DNA from: Gammaproteobacteria bacterium
GTDB taxonomy: Bacteria > Pseudomonadota > Gammaproteobacteria > SZUA-140
Assembly (NCBI GenBank): GCA_016716465.1
Contig: JADJWH010000001.1
Coordinates: 1,302,001 to 1,366,000 of the forward strand
Length of the DNA: 64,000 nt
Direction of reading: 5' to 3'
The position numbers and the translations under genes are program-made. The notes below the pieces were generated by a model. The model was not told the DNA's origin. It saw only the letters and a program-made list of their open reading frames with translations, and made no database searches. Positions 9,104 to 17,902 of this stretch are shown one piece after another. Position 1 is the first letter of the stretch; each line of letters starts with the position of its first letter.

Positions 9104-10126
9104 TCAGACGATGAGCATTGCGTCGCCATAACTGAAGAAGCGGTAGCGCGCCTCGACCGCGTGGCGATACGCCGACATCACCGGTCCATGGCCGCCAAAG
9201 GCGCACACCAGCATGAGCAGCGTGGAATGCGGCATGTGAAAATTGGTGATCATGCCGTCGATGGCGCGGAAACGGTATCCCGGAGTGATGAAGATATCCG
9301 TCTCGGCGTGAAACGGCCGCGGTCCGTCCGCGTCCGACGCGGACTCCAGCGCGCGCACCACGGTCGTGCCGACCGCGATTACGCGCCCGCCGCGCGCCCG
9401 CGCCGCACGGATCTCCGCGCAGGTCCGCGCGTCCACCTCGACCCGCTCGCTGTGCATGCGATGCTGCGCCAGGTCTTCTACGCGCACCGGCTGGAAGGTC
9501 CCGGCGCCCACATGCAGCGTGATCCGGGCGCGCGCGACACCGGCCGCGTCAAGTCGCTCGAACAGGTCCGCGTCGAAATGCAGCCCGGCCGTCGGCGCCG
9601 CGACCGCGCCCTCGTTGCGCGCGAAGACGGTCTGGTAACGCTCGCGGTCAACCTCGTCTGCGGGACGGGTGATATAGGGCGGCAAAGGCAGGGCACCCCG
9701 CGAATGCATCAGCTCGCTGATGCCGTTACCGCCGTCCAGCCGCAGCTCATAGAATCCCCCCCGCGCGCGCCGGAGCACCTCGGCACCCGTCCCGTCCTCC
9801 AGGATCACGCGGCCGCCGGCGCGTAAAGGCTTGCTGGCGCGGATCTGCACCAGGGCCGTGTCGTGCGCGAGCACGCGCTCGACCAACACCTCGACTCGCC
9901 CGCCGGTGTCCTTGACGCCCGCGAGGCGGGCGGGCATGACGCGGGTGTCATTGAAGACCAGCAGATCGCCCGGCCGCAGCAGGCCGGGCAGATCGGCGAT
10001 CATGCGATCCCGGCATTCCCCGCCGTCCCTGTCGAGGCACAACAGCCGGCTGTGACTGCGTACCGGCAGCGGGGCCTGGGCGACAAGCTCGTCGGGCAGG
10101 TCGTAGAAAAAATCGGAGCGACGCAT
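9104..10126 (-). CDS. queA: S-adenosylmethionine:tRNA ribosyltransferase-isomerase QueA
   Basis: Adds the cyclopentene ring precursor to preQ1-tRNA using SAM. 340 residues from the ATG at 10126 (MRRSDFFYDLPDELVAQ), which is where QueA proteins begin. The frame stays open upstream to 10255 and crosses the tRNA fragment, but that part is not QueA. Conserved blocks seen are LLVFNDTRVMPARL, TAGLHFD and the C-terminal NFHMPHSTLLMLVCAFGG. Divergent from the tRNA-Leu promoter. Confidence 0.96.
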   Translation of the reverse strand: MRRSDFFYDLPDELVAQAPLPVRSHSRLLCLDRDGGECRDRMIADLPGLLRPGDLLVFNDTRVMPARLAGVKDTGGRVEVLVERVLAHDTALVQIRASKPLRAGGRVILEDGTGAEVLRRARGGFYELRLDGGNGISELMHSRGALPLPPYITRPADEVDRERYQTVFARNEGAVAAPTAGLHFDADLFERLDAAGVARARITLHVGAGTFQPVRVEDLAQHRMHSERVEVDARTCAEIRAARARGGRVIAVGTTVVRALESASDADGPRPFHAETDIFITPGYRFRAIDGMITNFHMPHSTLLMLVCAFGGHGPVMSAYRHAVEARYRFFSYGDAMLIV

Positions 10127-10169
10127 CACATTGGTGCGGGCGGGCGGTGGCCGCAGCCGGGGCTTTTTG

Positions 10170-10199
10170 TTGTCATGTCCGTACGGGGGCTTGTATACT
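10170..10199 (+). promoter_or_regulatory. Promoter of the (now split) host tRNA-Leu gene
   Basis: A -35 TTGTCA (10170-10175), 18-bp spacer and -10 TATACT (10194-10199) stand 13 bases before the tRNA 5' end. The promoter looks intact although the gene it served is cut, so it now reads into the island towards the integrase gene. Confidence 0.7.
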
Positions 10200-10211
10200 C
10201 TCACGCTGCGC

Positions 10212-10251
10212 GCCGGGGTGGCGGAACAGGTAGACGCGCCGGACTCAAAAT
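10212..10251 (+). pseudogene. tRNA-Leu(CAA), 5' half, cut in the anticodon loop
   Basis: The sequence begins GCCGGGG (acceptor strand), then has a leucine-type D arm and the anticodon 5' stem plus loop GGACTCAAAAT, with anticodon CAA. It then changes abruptly to AT-rich island DNA (TGCAATTTCC) with no 3' strand of the anticodon stem, variable arm, T arm or acceptor. The missing part is found at 44486-44542. Joining 10212-10251 to 44496-44542 gives an 87-base class II tRNA with a pairing acceptor (one G-T) and CCA end. Confidence 0.9.
10242..10251. repeat. attL core GACTCAAAAT
   Basis: Ten-base identity with 44486-44495. Before integration the core sat between the two strands of the anticodon stem (CCGGA / TCCGG), so the stem-loop itself probably supplied the inverted integrase core sites. 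Confidence 0.85.
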
Positions 10252-10329
10252 GCAATTTCCTTCACGTCATTAATCTAAATTATCCAATAAAAACAAACAT
10301 ATTTACAATTTTAAACTTCCTGAATATAC

Positions 10330-10356
10330 TTACACATATGTTACACAAATTACACA
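10330..10356 (+). promoter_or_regulatory. Three TTACACA repeats, probable integrase arm sites (left)
   Basis: TTACACA occurs at 10330-10336, 10341-10347 and 10350-10356 (spacings 11 and 9), just before the integrase gene. Two more copies lie near the right end of the island at 44408-44414 and 44420-44426. The same short repeat near both ends suggests arm-type binding sites for the integrase, which could also let it control its own transcription. Confidence 0.6.
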
Positions 10357-10386
10357 TTTGTGGGCGTATTGTATCAGGAAGCCATC

Positions 10387-11598
10387 ATGCCAGAAAAACA
10401 TAAATTGATGGGAGGCAAGCTCCACGTTTATCGACGCGAGAACAGCAACTACTGGCAGTGCTCCACATTCCTCGATGGCAAAAACTGGCGCACATCAACA
10501 AAAGAAGACAGCCTGGCCCACGCAAAGGATTTTGCCGAAGACTGGTATCTTAGCCTGAAAGGCAAGCTCCGGTCTGGTGAGCTTAAGAGCGGCAAATCAT
10601 TCAAGCAAGCCGCCGCCCTGTTTGAGCAAGAATTCGAAGCTATAACCCTCGGGGAACGCAGCCCCAAGTATGTTGCCACCCTGAAGGACAAGATCAGGGT
10701 TCACCTGATGCCCTTCTTCGAGCATAAAACCTTGCCGGAAATCACCCCCGGCCTAGTCCAGCAGTACCGGGTTCATCGCATGACCTCCCGTAAGCATCCT
10801 GAAACGGGTGAGCCGATGAGACCCGCCCGCAGTACCCTGCACACCGAAATAATCACGCTGCGCCATATCCTGAAGACCGCGCAGCGACATGGATGGATAG
10901 AATACATCCCCGATCTTTCTCCGCCGTACAAAACTTCTCCGAAGATTTCTCATCGGGCATGGTTCTCGCCCGAGGAATATAAAAAGCTTTACGAGGCAAC
11001 CCGCCGCAGAGCGGAGAAACCGATTAATCCGCGCTGGAAATACGCGTGCGAGCAAATGCATGACTTCGTCCTGTTCATGGTGAATACAGGGCTAAGACCT
11101 GATGAAGCGATCAGGCTGGAATACAGGGATGTGCAAATCGTGGATGACGACAGCACCCACAAGACCATCCTGGAAATCAGCGTTCGGGGCAAACGTGGCG
11201 TCGGCTACTGTAAAAGTATGCCGGGAGCCGTAATGCCGTTTGAACGGCTGAAAAAGAGAACCAATCCAAAACCAACAGACCTTATTTTTGGGAAGATTCA
11301 GCGCGAGCTCTTCAATACAATCCTGGAAGAAGAAGGACTGAAAAAGGATCGTGAAGGCCTGACCCGAACGGCCTACAGCCTTCGCCATACCTACATATGC
11401 CTGAGGCTGATGGAAGGGGCGGACATCTATCAGGTAGCCAAGAACTGCCGTACCAGCGTCGAGATGATCGAGAAATTCTATGCGTCTCACATCAAGGATA
11501 TGATAGACGCATCAGCGGTGAACACGGTGAAGAAGCGGCCATCCAGCCGCAAGCCTAAGGGCGGAGCTGACGCGAAGCGCAAGAAAGGAAGTAAATAG
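10387..11598 (+). CDS. int: Tyrosine recombinase / integrase
   Basis: Site-specific recombinase expected to insert and excise the island. 403 residues from the ATG at 10387, chosen because AGGAAG lies five bases before it; an upstream GTG at 10360 is in frame but overlaps the repeats. An N-terminal SAM-like core-binding domain covers ~50-170 and the catalytic domain ~190-370. Active-site residues seen are Arg237 (TGLRPDEAIRL), the RGKRG lysine region, Arg333-His334 (YSLRHTY) and nucleophile Tyr365 (EKFYASHI). The C-terminal tail is lysine-rich. It lies 136 bp inside attL and reads inward, with the island's own tRNA-Leu 95 bp downstream. Confidence 0.95.
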   Translation: MPEKHKLMGGKLHVYRRENSNYWQCSTFLDGKNWRTSTKEDSLAHAKDFAEDWYLSLKGKLRSGELKSGKSFKQAAALFEQEFEAITLGERSPKYVATLKDKIRVHLMPFFEHKTLPEITPGLVQQYRVHRMTSRKHPETGEPMRPARSTLHTEIITLRHILKTAQRHGWIEYIPDLSPPYKTSPKISHRAWFSPEEYKKLYEATRRRAEKPINPRWKYACEQMHDFVLFMVNTGLRPDEAIRLEYRDVQIVDDDSTHKTILEISVRGKRGVGYCKSMPGAVMPFERLKKRTNPKPTDLIFGKIQRELFNTILEEEGLKKDREGLTRTAYSLRHTYICLRLMEGADIYQVAKNCRTSVEMIEKFYASHIKDMIDASAVNTVKKRPSSRKPKGGADAKRKKGSK

Positions 11599-11693
11599 GA
11601 CTACAAAAACTCCAATTGCCATAAATCTCATAATCGTTAAAATAGCTTTCTCTATTTTTCCGTCGTCAATATACTACGTGACGAATCCAATCT

Positions 11694-11780
11694 GCGGGCG
11701 TGGCGGAACTGGTAGACGCGCTGGATTCAAAATCCAGTTCTGGCGACAGAGTGTCGGTTCGATTCCGACCGCCCGCACCA
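11694..11780 (+). tRNA. tRNA-Leu(CAA), complete, carried by the island
   Basis: 87 bases including an encoded CCA. The acceptor GCGGGCG/CGCCCGC pairs perfectly. The D arm contains TGGTAGACGCG, the anticodon stem CTGGA/TCCAG encloses loop TTCAAAA (anticodon CAA), a long class II variable arm follows, and the T arm is GTCGG-TTCGATT-CCGAC. A TATACT -10 lies at 11670-11675 with only a weak -35. It has the same anticodon as the host gene the island interrupts but a different body sequence (for example acceptor GCGGGCG against GCCGGGG). Its loop has GATTCAAAAT against the att core GACTCAAAAT. Confidence 0.95.
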
Positions 11781-11826
11781 CTTTCATTTTCAATTTTCTT
11801 TTTTTCACACTTTAGGCTTTCGGGAA

Positions 11827-11878
11827 GAGCGGAACCGCTCGACCGGGTTTTGCGAAGTGCAGGCTGAACAGCCTGCAC
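11827..11878. repeat. Two adjacent inverted repeats with AA loops
   Basis: GAGCGG-AA-CCGCTC (11827-11840) and GTGCAGGCTG-AA-CAGCCTGCAC (11857-11878). Both are perfect stems around AA, 16 bases apart, downstream of the tRNA. They could process or end the tRNA transcript, or bind a protein as operators. Nothing else was seen in 11781-12060. Confidence 0.5.
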
Positions 11879-12060
11879 GGTGGCCATAGAGGACCGAACG
11901 GGACTCGGCCATCGCATATTAAACTTCCAATAGCCCCTCAATAACAAACATGTCAGCCAAACGCTTCTGCACATACCACGGCATAGATGATCGCGTGTAG
12001 GCTAACAACTTATTAAACTTATAAGTTACATCTAAATTGAGATCACTGTAATGCTGGCAA

Positions 12061-12372
12061 TTACATTTTATTACAAACGAACGATTTTTGTCCGTTCATA
12101 TAAAAATCCAGTGAATCACCATTGCGTGTAAAAGCAACGCTCCTTTTGTTTGTGTTGATTAGAACCTTGTCTCCGTCGATTTTGTAATCACCCCATTCGT
12201 CGCTACCAAACTGCGAGAATCTGACGGAGCCGTCAGATTTGAAAGTGAGGTCTTGGAATAGGCACTCATTGCCTCCATATACCCCCGACAATCCGGAAGT
12301 AGCCATGGAAGAAGCACCTTGTCCGCAAGCGGCAAGAAGCGTAACGGCAGCACCGGCAATTATAATTTTCAT
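12061..12372 (-). CDS. Small predicted lipoprotein of unknown function
   Basis: 103 residues with a lipoprotein signal (MKIIIAGAAVTLLAACGQG, lipidated Cys about residue 16). The mature part is short and strand-rich (GVYGGNECLFQDLTFKSDG...), with two further cysteines that could pair. A GGGGAC site precedes the ATG at 12372. The pattern of short beta strands with G-Y/F resembles small lipocalin- or META-like export proteins, but I do not recognise a family. AT-rich relative to the host flanks, and same strand as the next gene upstream (12419-13426). Confidence 0.75.
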   Translation of the reverse strand: MKIIIAGAAVTLLAACGQGASSMATSGLSGVYGGNECLFQDLTFKSDGSVRFSQFGSDEWGDYKIDGDKVLINTNKRSVAFTRNGDSLDFYMNGQKSFVCNKM

Positions 12373-12418
12373 GTCGTCCCCTTTTTGAAAGAGAAGAAGA
12401 AATCCAATCTATAAAGAG

Positions 12419-13426
12419 TTATAGCGCTGGACCTTTTTGTGAATTTGCCTTGTCTAAAGCTTTCTGCTGTTCACTCTGCTTGTATTCCGCCACAAATTTT
12501 TCAGTGTTAGCGGAAGCAATATCGCATGCAGCAATATCTATGGCGGAAATGAAAGCTATAGTAACTAGACCATTTTCATGAGTTAGCTTTGCGCTTAGGA
12601 CTGTACTACACCCGATGCTTGAGTTTTTACATCCGTGAATAATATTTTTGTAGTCGCCATTTCTCAGCCATGTAATTTTAAAGGCATCCGAATCCAGGTT
12701 GTCACCAACATTAATTATGTTGATTCCAGCAAGTTTCAACGTTGCTGTATCATATGGATTCACTGTGCGCAGAGATCCATCCTGGCTCCATACCCATATT
12801 AGATATTTTGATGTAATGCCATAATTTGATTCATCCTTATCATACGATAATTTCCCATACTTTTTCTTTAGTGAGTTAACTAGATTTTCCAGCGTTGTGC
12901 GCTCATTCACAGCAAAATGTATATATCGAAAAATAGCTACTGCTTTTTCTGAGTTCTGTGGCGCAGGGAACAAAACATTAATGCGCTCTTCTGAGTTATT
13001 ATTGCTGCCAGGCTTAGTAACTTTTAATGCGGAAACATAATTACTGGAAGGAACATCTGGGACTATTGCGGGAACTTCAATAATATCCGCTCCCGGCATG
13101 TATTTATTTAGCGCCGAACTTACTTCATTTACTGTCATCCCTAGTTTTACTCCCACAAGATCAGTTTGAAAAGAAGTAGCGTTAGATGAGGTTTCAGCAT
13201 TACTTGATATCTGAGTTGCTTCTTTCTGAGGTAGGGCTTTCTGATCTATGGTATTAGATGTGCTATCAGATGGCGAAGAAGTATTGTTCTGAGCCTGTAG
13301 TTGCTTAAAGATATTACTGAATCCGTCTTTAAGTTTATCTGAAATTTCGTCAGACAAGGCCGGAGAGCTATTAGCTAGAAGAAGTAATGTGAAAATAAAC
13401 CCATAACTATTGGCAAGGATTTTCAT
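12419..13426 (-). CDS. Exported protein of unknown function
   Basis: 335 residues from the ATG at 13426. The frame is open further up, but this Met begins a clear signal peptide (MKILANSYGFIFTLLLLANS...SPALS) and AGAGGG lies upstream. Residues ~35-90 are a serine/threonine/glutamine-rich low-complexity linker. From ~95 there is a folded domain beginning VGVKLGMTVNEVSSALNKYMP. That opening resembles repeat units of periplasmic proteins in which a GM-x-x-x-x-V motif starts a small alpha/beta domain. The function is unknown. Probably co-transcribed with the lipoprotein gene 46 bp downstream. Confidence 0.75.
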   Translation of the reverse strand: MKILANSYGFIFTLLLLANSSPALSDEISDKLKDGFSNIFKQLQAQNNTSSPSDSTSNTIDQKALPQKEATQISSNAETSSNATSFQTDLVGVKLGMTVNEVSSALNKYMPGADIIEVPAIVPDVPSSNYVSALKVTKPGSNNNSEERINVLFPAPQNSEKAVAIFRYIHFAVNERTTLENLVNSLKKKYGKLSYDKDESNYGITSKYLIWVWSQDGSLRTVNPYDTATLKLAGINIINVGDNLDSDAFKITWLRNGDYKNIIHGCKNSSIGCSTVLSAKLTHENGLVTIAFISAIDIAACDIASANTEKFVAEYKQSEQQKALDKANSQKGPAL

Positions 13427-13670
13427 TGTTAGTACCCTCTTGTTATAGATAACTCCAGCTACAGAAACATAAATACCAGATGAATTCTGAACGGGGGCTG
13501 AACGGACTCGGAAGCTACAATTCTCCGTTACATGCTCAATCACACGCCAATTTTTCAGCACGCAATAACATTCGCCATGTTTTCAAAGTGGTTGAGTTCT
13601 CTAGGATGCCCTGAAGAATAATCGTTTGCAATTTTAGGCAATATTGTCGAGATCGGTCAGCAACTAAAGC

Positions 13671-13704
13671 AATGGAAGTGCCTGTTCTTGCAGGCACTTC
13701 CATT
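13671..13704. terminator. Perfect 14-bp hairpin
   Basis: AATGGAAGTGCCTG (13671-13684), loop TTCTTG, CAGGCACTTCCATT (13691-13704). It lies 14 bases past the stop of the minus-strand small gene at 13718-13909, so it may stop that transcript, although no strong U run follows. The rest of 13427-13717 has no gene I can support. Confidence 0.5.
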
Positions 13705-13717
13705 ATCGGTGTACCTT

Positions 13718-13909
13718 TTACAATTTCGGACCCTTGTGCTTCTTGCGCAGCAGTGCGCGTTGCACGTTTTCGATCGCGGCAAGGACCAGCTTCCTCTCGA
13801 ATTGCGACTCCTCTATGCGGTGGAGTTCCTGCGCCAGGTAGAACAGTTTCGAGCGTAGTTCCGTTTCGCTGAGATGTTCGAGTTCCGACGGGGTGACGAA
13901 GTAAGTCAT
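13718..13909 (-). CDS. Small conserved mobile-element protein
   Basis: 63 residues from the ATG at 13909, chosen for the GGAG site seven bases upstream. The sequence is highly helical and charged (ELEHLSETELRSKLFYLAQELHRIEESQ...), ending in a basic tail RKKHKGPKL. Helical proteins of this size are common beside transfer genes in proteobacterial elements. The role is unknown. It is divergent from the transfer genes that start at 14230. The 320-bp gap between them (13910-14229) should hold both promoters; I found no convincing gene in it. Confidence 0.65.
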   Translation of the reverse strand: MTYFVTPSELEHLSETELRSKLFYLAQELHRIEESQFERKLVLAAIENVQRALLRKKHKGPKL

Positions 13910-14229
13910 GACTTTTCTCCTTTGTCTTCCGACCGCGACCATCGCGGCCTTCATGACGCAGGCCCCGGCAGCGCGTATCGGCCAGCCGCACTCGTTGAAA
14001 CGAAGTGGAAAAGCCTTCAGGTTTGCGGCTATCGGGACGAACCGCTGCCATGGTCAAGGATGAAAAGGACGTGAATGTTGTGGACGGTGTTTAAGGAGAA
14101 AATGACGCTTTACGCCTAGCCCGGAGGTATTAGAACCGTCTCGAAACGGATTAGCCATTCCGTGTTCTCTGGCAATATTCAACACAAAGAGTAATCTATT
14201 CGGGGAGGTCCTTGGGGAGGGATCGAACC

Positions 14230-14889
14230 GTGCCGCAGTGGGAGCTGCTGGTAACAGAGGGACATGTACGTGCCGCCCGATGGCGTAGCACCGCCAGGTT
14301 TATTGTCGTCGCGAGCATTTCCCTGATTATTCTCGGCCTGATCGGCATCCGCATCTTGCCGGATGTAAAACCGGCCCCGCACATCGCCGATGCCAAACAG
14401 CAACTGGTAGTTGCTCGTCAGCAGGCGCTTGCTCAATTCCTGGCATCAAAAGGCGCTCCGCCCCAGACTCTGCCGACCGACTCCGCCAAGGCGTTCGCGT
14501 TGCCGGAAACCCAGGAGATCATCGACCGCCTGACACAACTCCTCAGCAACACCGGCGAGCTGCCGTCCGAAGTGATCAAGCTTGATCCGGAGGAGTTCTG
14601 GACCGGCGACTGGACGCCGGGCAAGATCATCGCAGTCGCCACAAGGCGCGACATTCTTGTCGGCTTCTATGTCAACAAAGCCGCCTTCACGCCGAATGCC
14701 CAAGTCGGACAACAGGTATCGTTAGGCCGCGTGTTCAGCCTGTATCACCGGGTGGAATCCCCGCAGAAGTGGGATTTCTACTGCCTCGCCGTTCCGGGAT
14801 CCCTTCCGTGCGGGCGCGGCGAACCCTTATCTCCCAGCACGATCCCGGAAACCCTGCGGACCCTGACGCCAAGGGAAGCCCGGCCATGA
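14230..14889 (+). CDS. Membrane-anchored protein linked to the coupling ATPase
   Basis: 219 residues from the GTG at 14230 (GGGGAGGG eight bases upstream); a TTG at 14212 is an alternative start. There is one N-terminal membrane helix (FIVVASISLIILGLIGIRIL, ~24-43), then a periplasmic domain with no family I recognise (EEFWTGDWTPGKIIAVATRRDILVG is a notable block). The stop overlaps the ATPase start (ATGA), which argues for translational coupling and for a shared role in transfer, perhaps as a membrane partner of the coupling protein. Product inferred from context. Confidence 0.75.
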   Translation: MPQWELLVTEGHVRAARWRSTARFIVVASISLIILGLIGIRILPDVKPAPHIADAKQQLVVARQQALAQFLASKGAPPQTLPTDSAKAFALPETQEIIDRLTQLLSNTGELPSEVIKLDPEEFWTGDWTPGKIIAVATRRDILVGFYVNKAAFTPNAQVGQQVSLGRVFSLYHRVESPQKWDFYCLAVPGSLPCGRGEPLSPSTIPETLRTLTPREARP

Positions 14890-17507
14890 ACACGCTTCCC
14901 GCTCTGCTTGGCATGGGATGGATCGGCATGATCGTGACGCTGTTCGTCGCCCTTTCCGTCATCATGACGGTGCCCTTCGTGCGGAAAATCCTCTGGAAGG
15001 GCCTCATGGTCTTTCCGGCGGCGGCGCTCTTCGTCATCGGAGCCCTGGCGGTTCCCTTCTGGCATCCCCTGACGTGGGGCATTGCCCGCGTGCCCTACGC
15101 GTCCCGCGTGGGCGCTCTGTTTGCCGCTGGCGTCGAGCGGCTCGGCATTCGGTCGTCAAACCCGCTTAACCGGGGAGAACGCGAAGCCGTTGCAAGGGAG
15201 CTCTGGCCGGAGAAGCGCTACCCCTTTCTCTACGAGGACGTTCCGCCCGATATCGTCCGGCCCCTGTGGGAGGACGGCAAGCTGGTCGGCGGGCGGGATA
15301 TCCCGTGGCTCGCGGACCGCCATTTCACGGCGGCGATGCAGGAGAAGGCCGGTCAATTGGGCCTGACCGCCGCCCTGCTGACCTTCCTCCTGCCATTGAT
15401 CGTTATTGGAATCCTGAACCTGACTCTGACCCCCGGCACGCCGGAAACCGACGCGGCGAAGGTGCTGCTGGAGCAGTTTCCGCATGAGGAGCCGGTCTAT
15501 GTCTCCGGCTGGTCCGTCTGGACCGCCGTGATCGGCGACGCCTTCGGCAGCGCCCTGCACGCGCTTGTGAATTCGGTCGGCTTCGTGCTCGCCTGGGCGC
15601 TGGTGTCCGTTGGCGCGGGCCTGCTTATCGCCATCACCGCCATCGAATACTGGCGGCGCGAGCAGGCCGCGCCCTACGAGTTGATCTCCAAGGACGCGCA
15701 TGTGCGCTGGCCCTACCGCGCCGAGGCGCGGGCGCTCGCGCATAATTCCTATGTCAGGCAGATGCGCCACGCCACGGGCTACCTGAAGGACTCACCGCTG
15801 TTCACCATCGGCGCGGGCACCGGCACGATGCGCGTGCGCGGCGATCTGGCCGCCCCGTCGCCCGGCCAGGCGCTGGCGCTGGACCGCGAGTCGCTCTTCC
15901 AGCACCTGATGGTGTTCGGCGGCACGGGCGACGGCAAGACCACGGCGGTACTCAAGCCGCTGTTGCGGCAGGTGCTGGAGCAACGCCAATTCGGGGCCTA
16001 TGTGACGGACGCGAAGGGCGTCCTGTGGCGCGATGCAGAGAGAATCGCGGGCGAAGTGGGACGCTCGGGCGACCTCATCTGGATCGGCACCGGCCCCAAT
16101 GAAAAGGGCGTGAACATCTGCGAAAAGCTCACGCCGAACCAGATCGCGGCGACATTGCGCTCGGTCCTGCACCAGACCGGCGGAAGCTCTCGCGAATCGT
16201 TCTGGCCGGACATGGCCTCGAACGTCATGCGTCACATGCTGACGCTTGGCCGCGCCTATGCGCAGACGCCGCAGGGAAAGGCCGAAAGCGCTGTCGTTCA
16301 CCCCTACAGCCTGTGGTGGGCCTACCAGGCAGTGCTGGACCCAGACAAGATGAAATCCGCGCTCGATGCCCTCGCGGATGAGATCAGGCAGCTCATGGAC
16401 GAGACGAACCAGGCCCTAGCCAAGGGAGACCGCGAGGCATACGACGCTCTTGAGGAAAAACGCCAGAACCTCTCCGGTCCCGCCATCATCGCCAGCCAGG
16501 AATACCTGTCCGGCGCGTGGAGCCAGATGGCGAAGGACACCCGGACAGGGATCATTGCCAACGTTTCGCAGTTGATGGACAACTTCGCGGGCGCTCCGAT
16601 GCTGCGCGAGCGCTTCGCCTCCGGCCTTGCGTCCAATACCGTGAGCCTCGACGCGCCCCTGAATGGCAAGGTCGTGCTGGTCACGCTGTCCACGCTGGAG
16701 GAAGGCATCGCGGCGCGCCTGGTCGCGGTGCTGCTCAAGACGACGCTCTACCGTGAAGCCCGCCTGCGCGAGGCCGCCCTGAAGGGCAAGGACGGCCCCA
16801 CGCCGCAGGACAGGCCCTGTCTCGTCATGATGGACGAGGTTCAGGAGATCGTGACGGTGGACCCGAGCTCGGGCCTGAGTGACGCCACCTTCTGGAACGT
16901 GGCGCGTTCGACTGGCCTTGCGGGCGTGTTCGCCACGCAAACCGTCGCCGCGCTCAAGCAGGCGATGGGCAAGGACGCGGCGGACAACTTTTTGCAACAA
17001 ACGCGCAGTAAGGTGTTCCTGCGCAGCGAGGATCAGGCGACGGTTTCTTACGCCTGCTGGTGCGCGGGGGAATTCGAGCGCAACCGCGTCTTCGACGACG
17101 GCCAGTGGGAAAGCCTTGACCAGCGTCGGCTGGTCAGCGGCTGGACGCCATTAGACCCAATCGACGAGACAGCAAGCAAGCTGGATGCCGGACCCACATT
17201 TTTCTTCAAGGCGGCAAAAGGATTGTTTTCCGGTCCCGCCGTCGGGCAGGCATCGGCGCGGCGCACCTATGAAGCGGATCAGCGCTTCATCCCCGACAAG
17301 GTTGGCGTCGCGCAATTGAGCGCCCAGCAACAGGCCGCATGGCGGGCAGAGGATCAGGAGAGGCGCTACAGAACGGAAGGAAACAGCCTGGCTCCGGCCA
17401 TGACGATTTCAGATGTGATCGCCATGGGCCGCTGGCACGCCTTCGCCCACATCCAGCGGGCCGGAGTGGCGAGGCAGGATATTATCGAGTTGAAGCATGA
17501 ATATTAA
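14886..17507 (+). CDS. Type IV coupling protein (VirD4/TraG-TraD-like ATPase)
   Basis: 873 residues from the ATG at 14886, which overlaps the preceding stop. The N-terminal third has about four membrane helices (~5-28, 33-57, 160-185, 220-245). The ATPase domain follows: Walker A GGTGDGKT at ~345-352, the DAKGVLW motif, and Walker B LVMMDEVQEI at ~645-652, with the FATQTVAAL stretch typical of the VirD4/FtsK-HerA group. Coupling proteins bring the relaxase-DNA complex to a secretion channel. None of the channel genes is in the island, so it would have to dock to a helper plasmid's system. The GC-rich gene contrasts with the AT-rich genes that follow. Confidence 0.88.
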   Translation: MNTLPALLGMGWIGMIVTLFVALSVIMTVPFVRKILWKGLMVFPAAALFVIGALAVPFWHPLTWGIARVPYASRVGALFAAGVERLGIRSSNPLNRGEREAVARELWPEKRYPFLYEDVPPDIVRPLWEDGKLVGGRDIPWLADRHFTAAMQEKAGQLGLTAALLTFLLPLIVIGILNLTLTPGTPETDAAKVLLEQFPHEEPVYVSGWSVWTAVIGDAFGSALHALVNSVGFVLAWALVSVGAGLLIAITAIEYWRREQAAPYELISKDAHVRWPYRAEARALAHNSYVRQMRHATGYLKDSPLFTIGAGTGTMRVRGDLAAPSPGQALALDRESLFQHLMVFGGTGDGKTTAVLKPLLRQVLEQRQFGAYVTDAKGVLWRDAERIAGEVGRSGDLIWIGTGPNEKGVNICEKLTPNQIAATLRSVLHQTGGSSRESFWPDMASNVMRHMLTLGRAYAQTPQGKAESAVVHPYSLWWAYQAVLDPDKMKSALDALADEIRQLMDETNQALAKGDREAYDALEEKRQNLSGPAIIASQEYLSGAWSQMAKDTRTGIIANVSQLMDNFAGAPMLRERFASGLASNTVSLDAPLNGKVVLVTLSTLEEGIAARLVAVLLKTTLYREARLREAALKGKDGPTPQDRPCLVMMDEVQEIVTVDPSSGLSDATFWNVARSTGLAGVFATQTVAALKQAMGKDAADNFLQQTRSKVFLRSEDQATVSYACWCAGEFERNRVFDDGQWESLDQRRLVSGWTPLDPIDETASKLDAGPTFFFKAAKGLFSGPAVGQASARRTYEADQRFIPDKVGVAQLSAQQQAAWRAEDQERRYRTEGNSLAPAMTISDVIAMGRWHAFAHIQRAGVARQDIIELKHEY

Positions 17508-17537
17508 TCGAAGATTGGGTTAACAAGGGAGAAGGCA

Positions 17538-17891
17538 ATGCAAATCACATCGAAGAAACCTATTTCAATGGTACTAAATCGTAATGGCGGAACAGTAATC
17601 ACAGCTAGGATAGACTTTTGGAGAGCAACTCCGCAGGGCTGGGACTTAGCCGGAAGTAGTCTATTTCAAAATGTGACCAAAAAAAACGAAACACATTCAG
17701 CTAATCTTCCAAAAGGCTCTTATACAGCGGTTTTAGTATGTCGTATGGAAGAATCTATTAACGGCGTGTATGACTTCGATATGTTAGTAAATGGCACTTC
17801 AGTGGGCTCAGACAGTGGCAATGTTGACACGACAAGTAATCCGCATGATTCAAAGTTCTATAAAAACCAATTTGTCATTGATGTCCAATGA
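17538..17891 (+). CDS. Hypothetical protein, beta-rich
   Basis: 117 residues with a GGGAGAAGG ribosome site before the ATG at 17538. No signal peptide. The sequence alternates short strands and turns (NGGTVITARIDFW, GSYTAVLVCRM, YDFDMLVNGTSVG), suggesting a small beta-sandwich. No family recognised. It is AT-rich, 30 bp after the coupling ATPase gene, and its stop overlaps the next reading frame, so it begins a three-gene set with two exported proteins. Confidence 0.7.
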   Translation: MQITSKKPISMVLNRNGGTVITARIDFWRATPQGWDLAGSSLFQNVTKKNETHSANLPKGSYTAVLVCRMEESINGVYDFDMLVNGTSVGSDSGNVDTTSNPHDSKFYKNQFVIDVQ

Positions 17892-17902
17892 GGGATTCGA
17901 AA

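Noticed and set aside
11666..11974. 102-codon minus-strand frame with GGRNRTDTLSPELDFESSASTSSATPADW
   Set aside because: It is the antisense reading of the tRNA-Leu gene, a well-known source of false protein predictions.
13536..14057. 173-codon minus-strand frame
   Set aside because: Overlaps the better supported 63-residue gene in another frame and crosses a 14-bp hairpin; no ribosome site.
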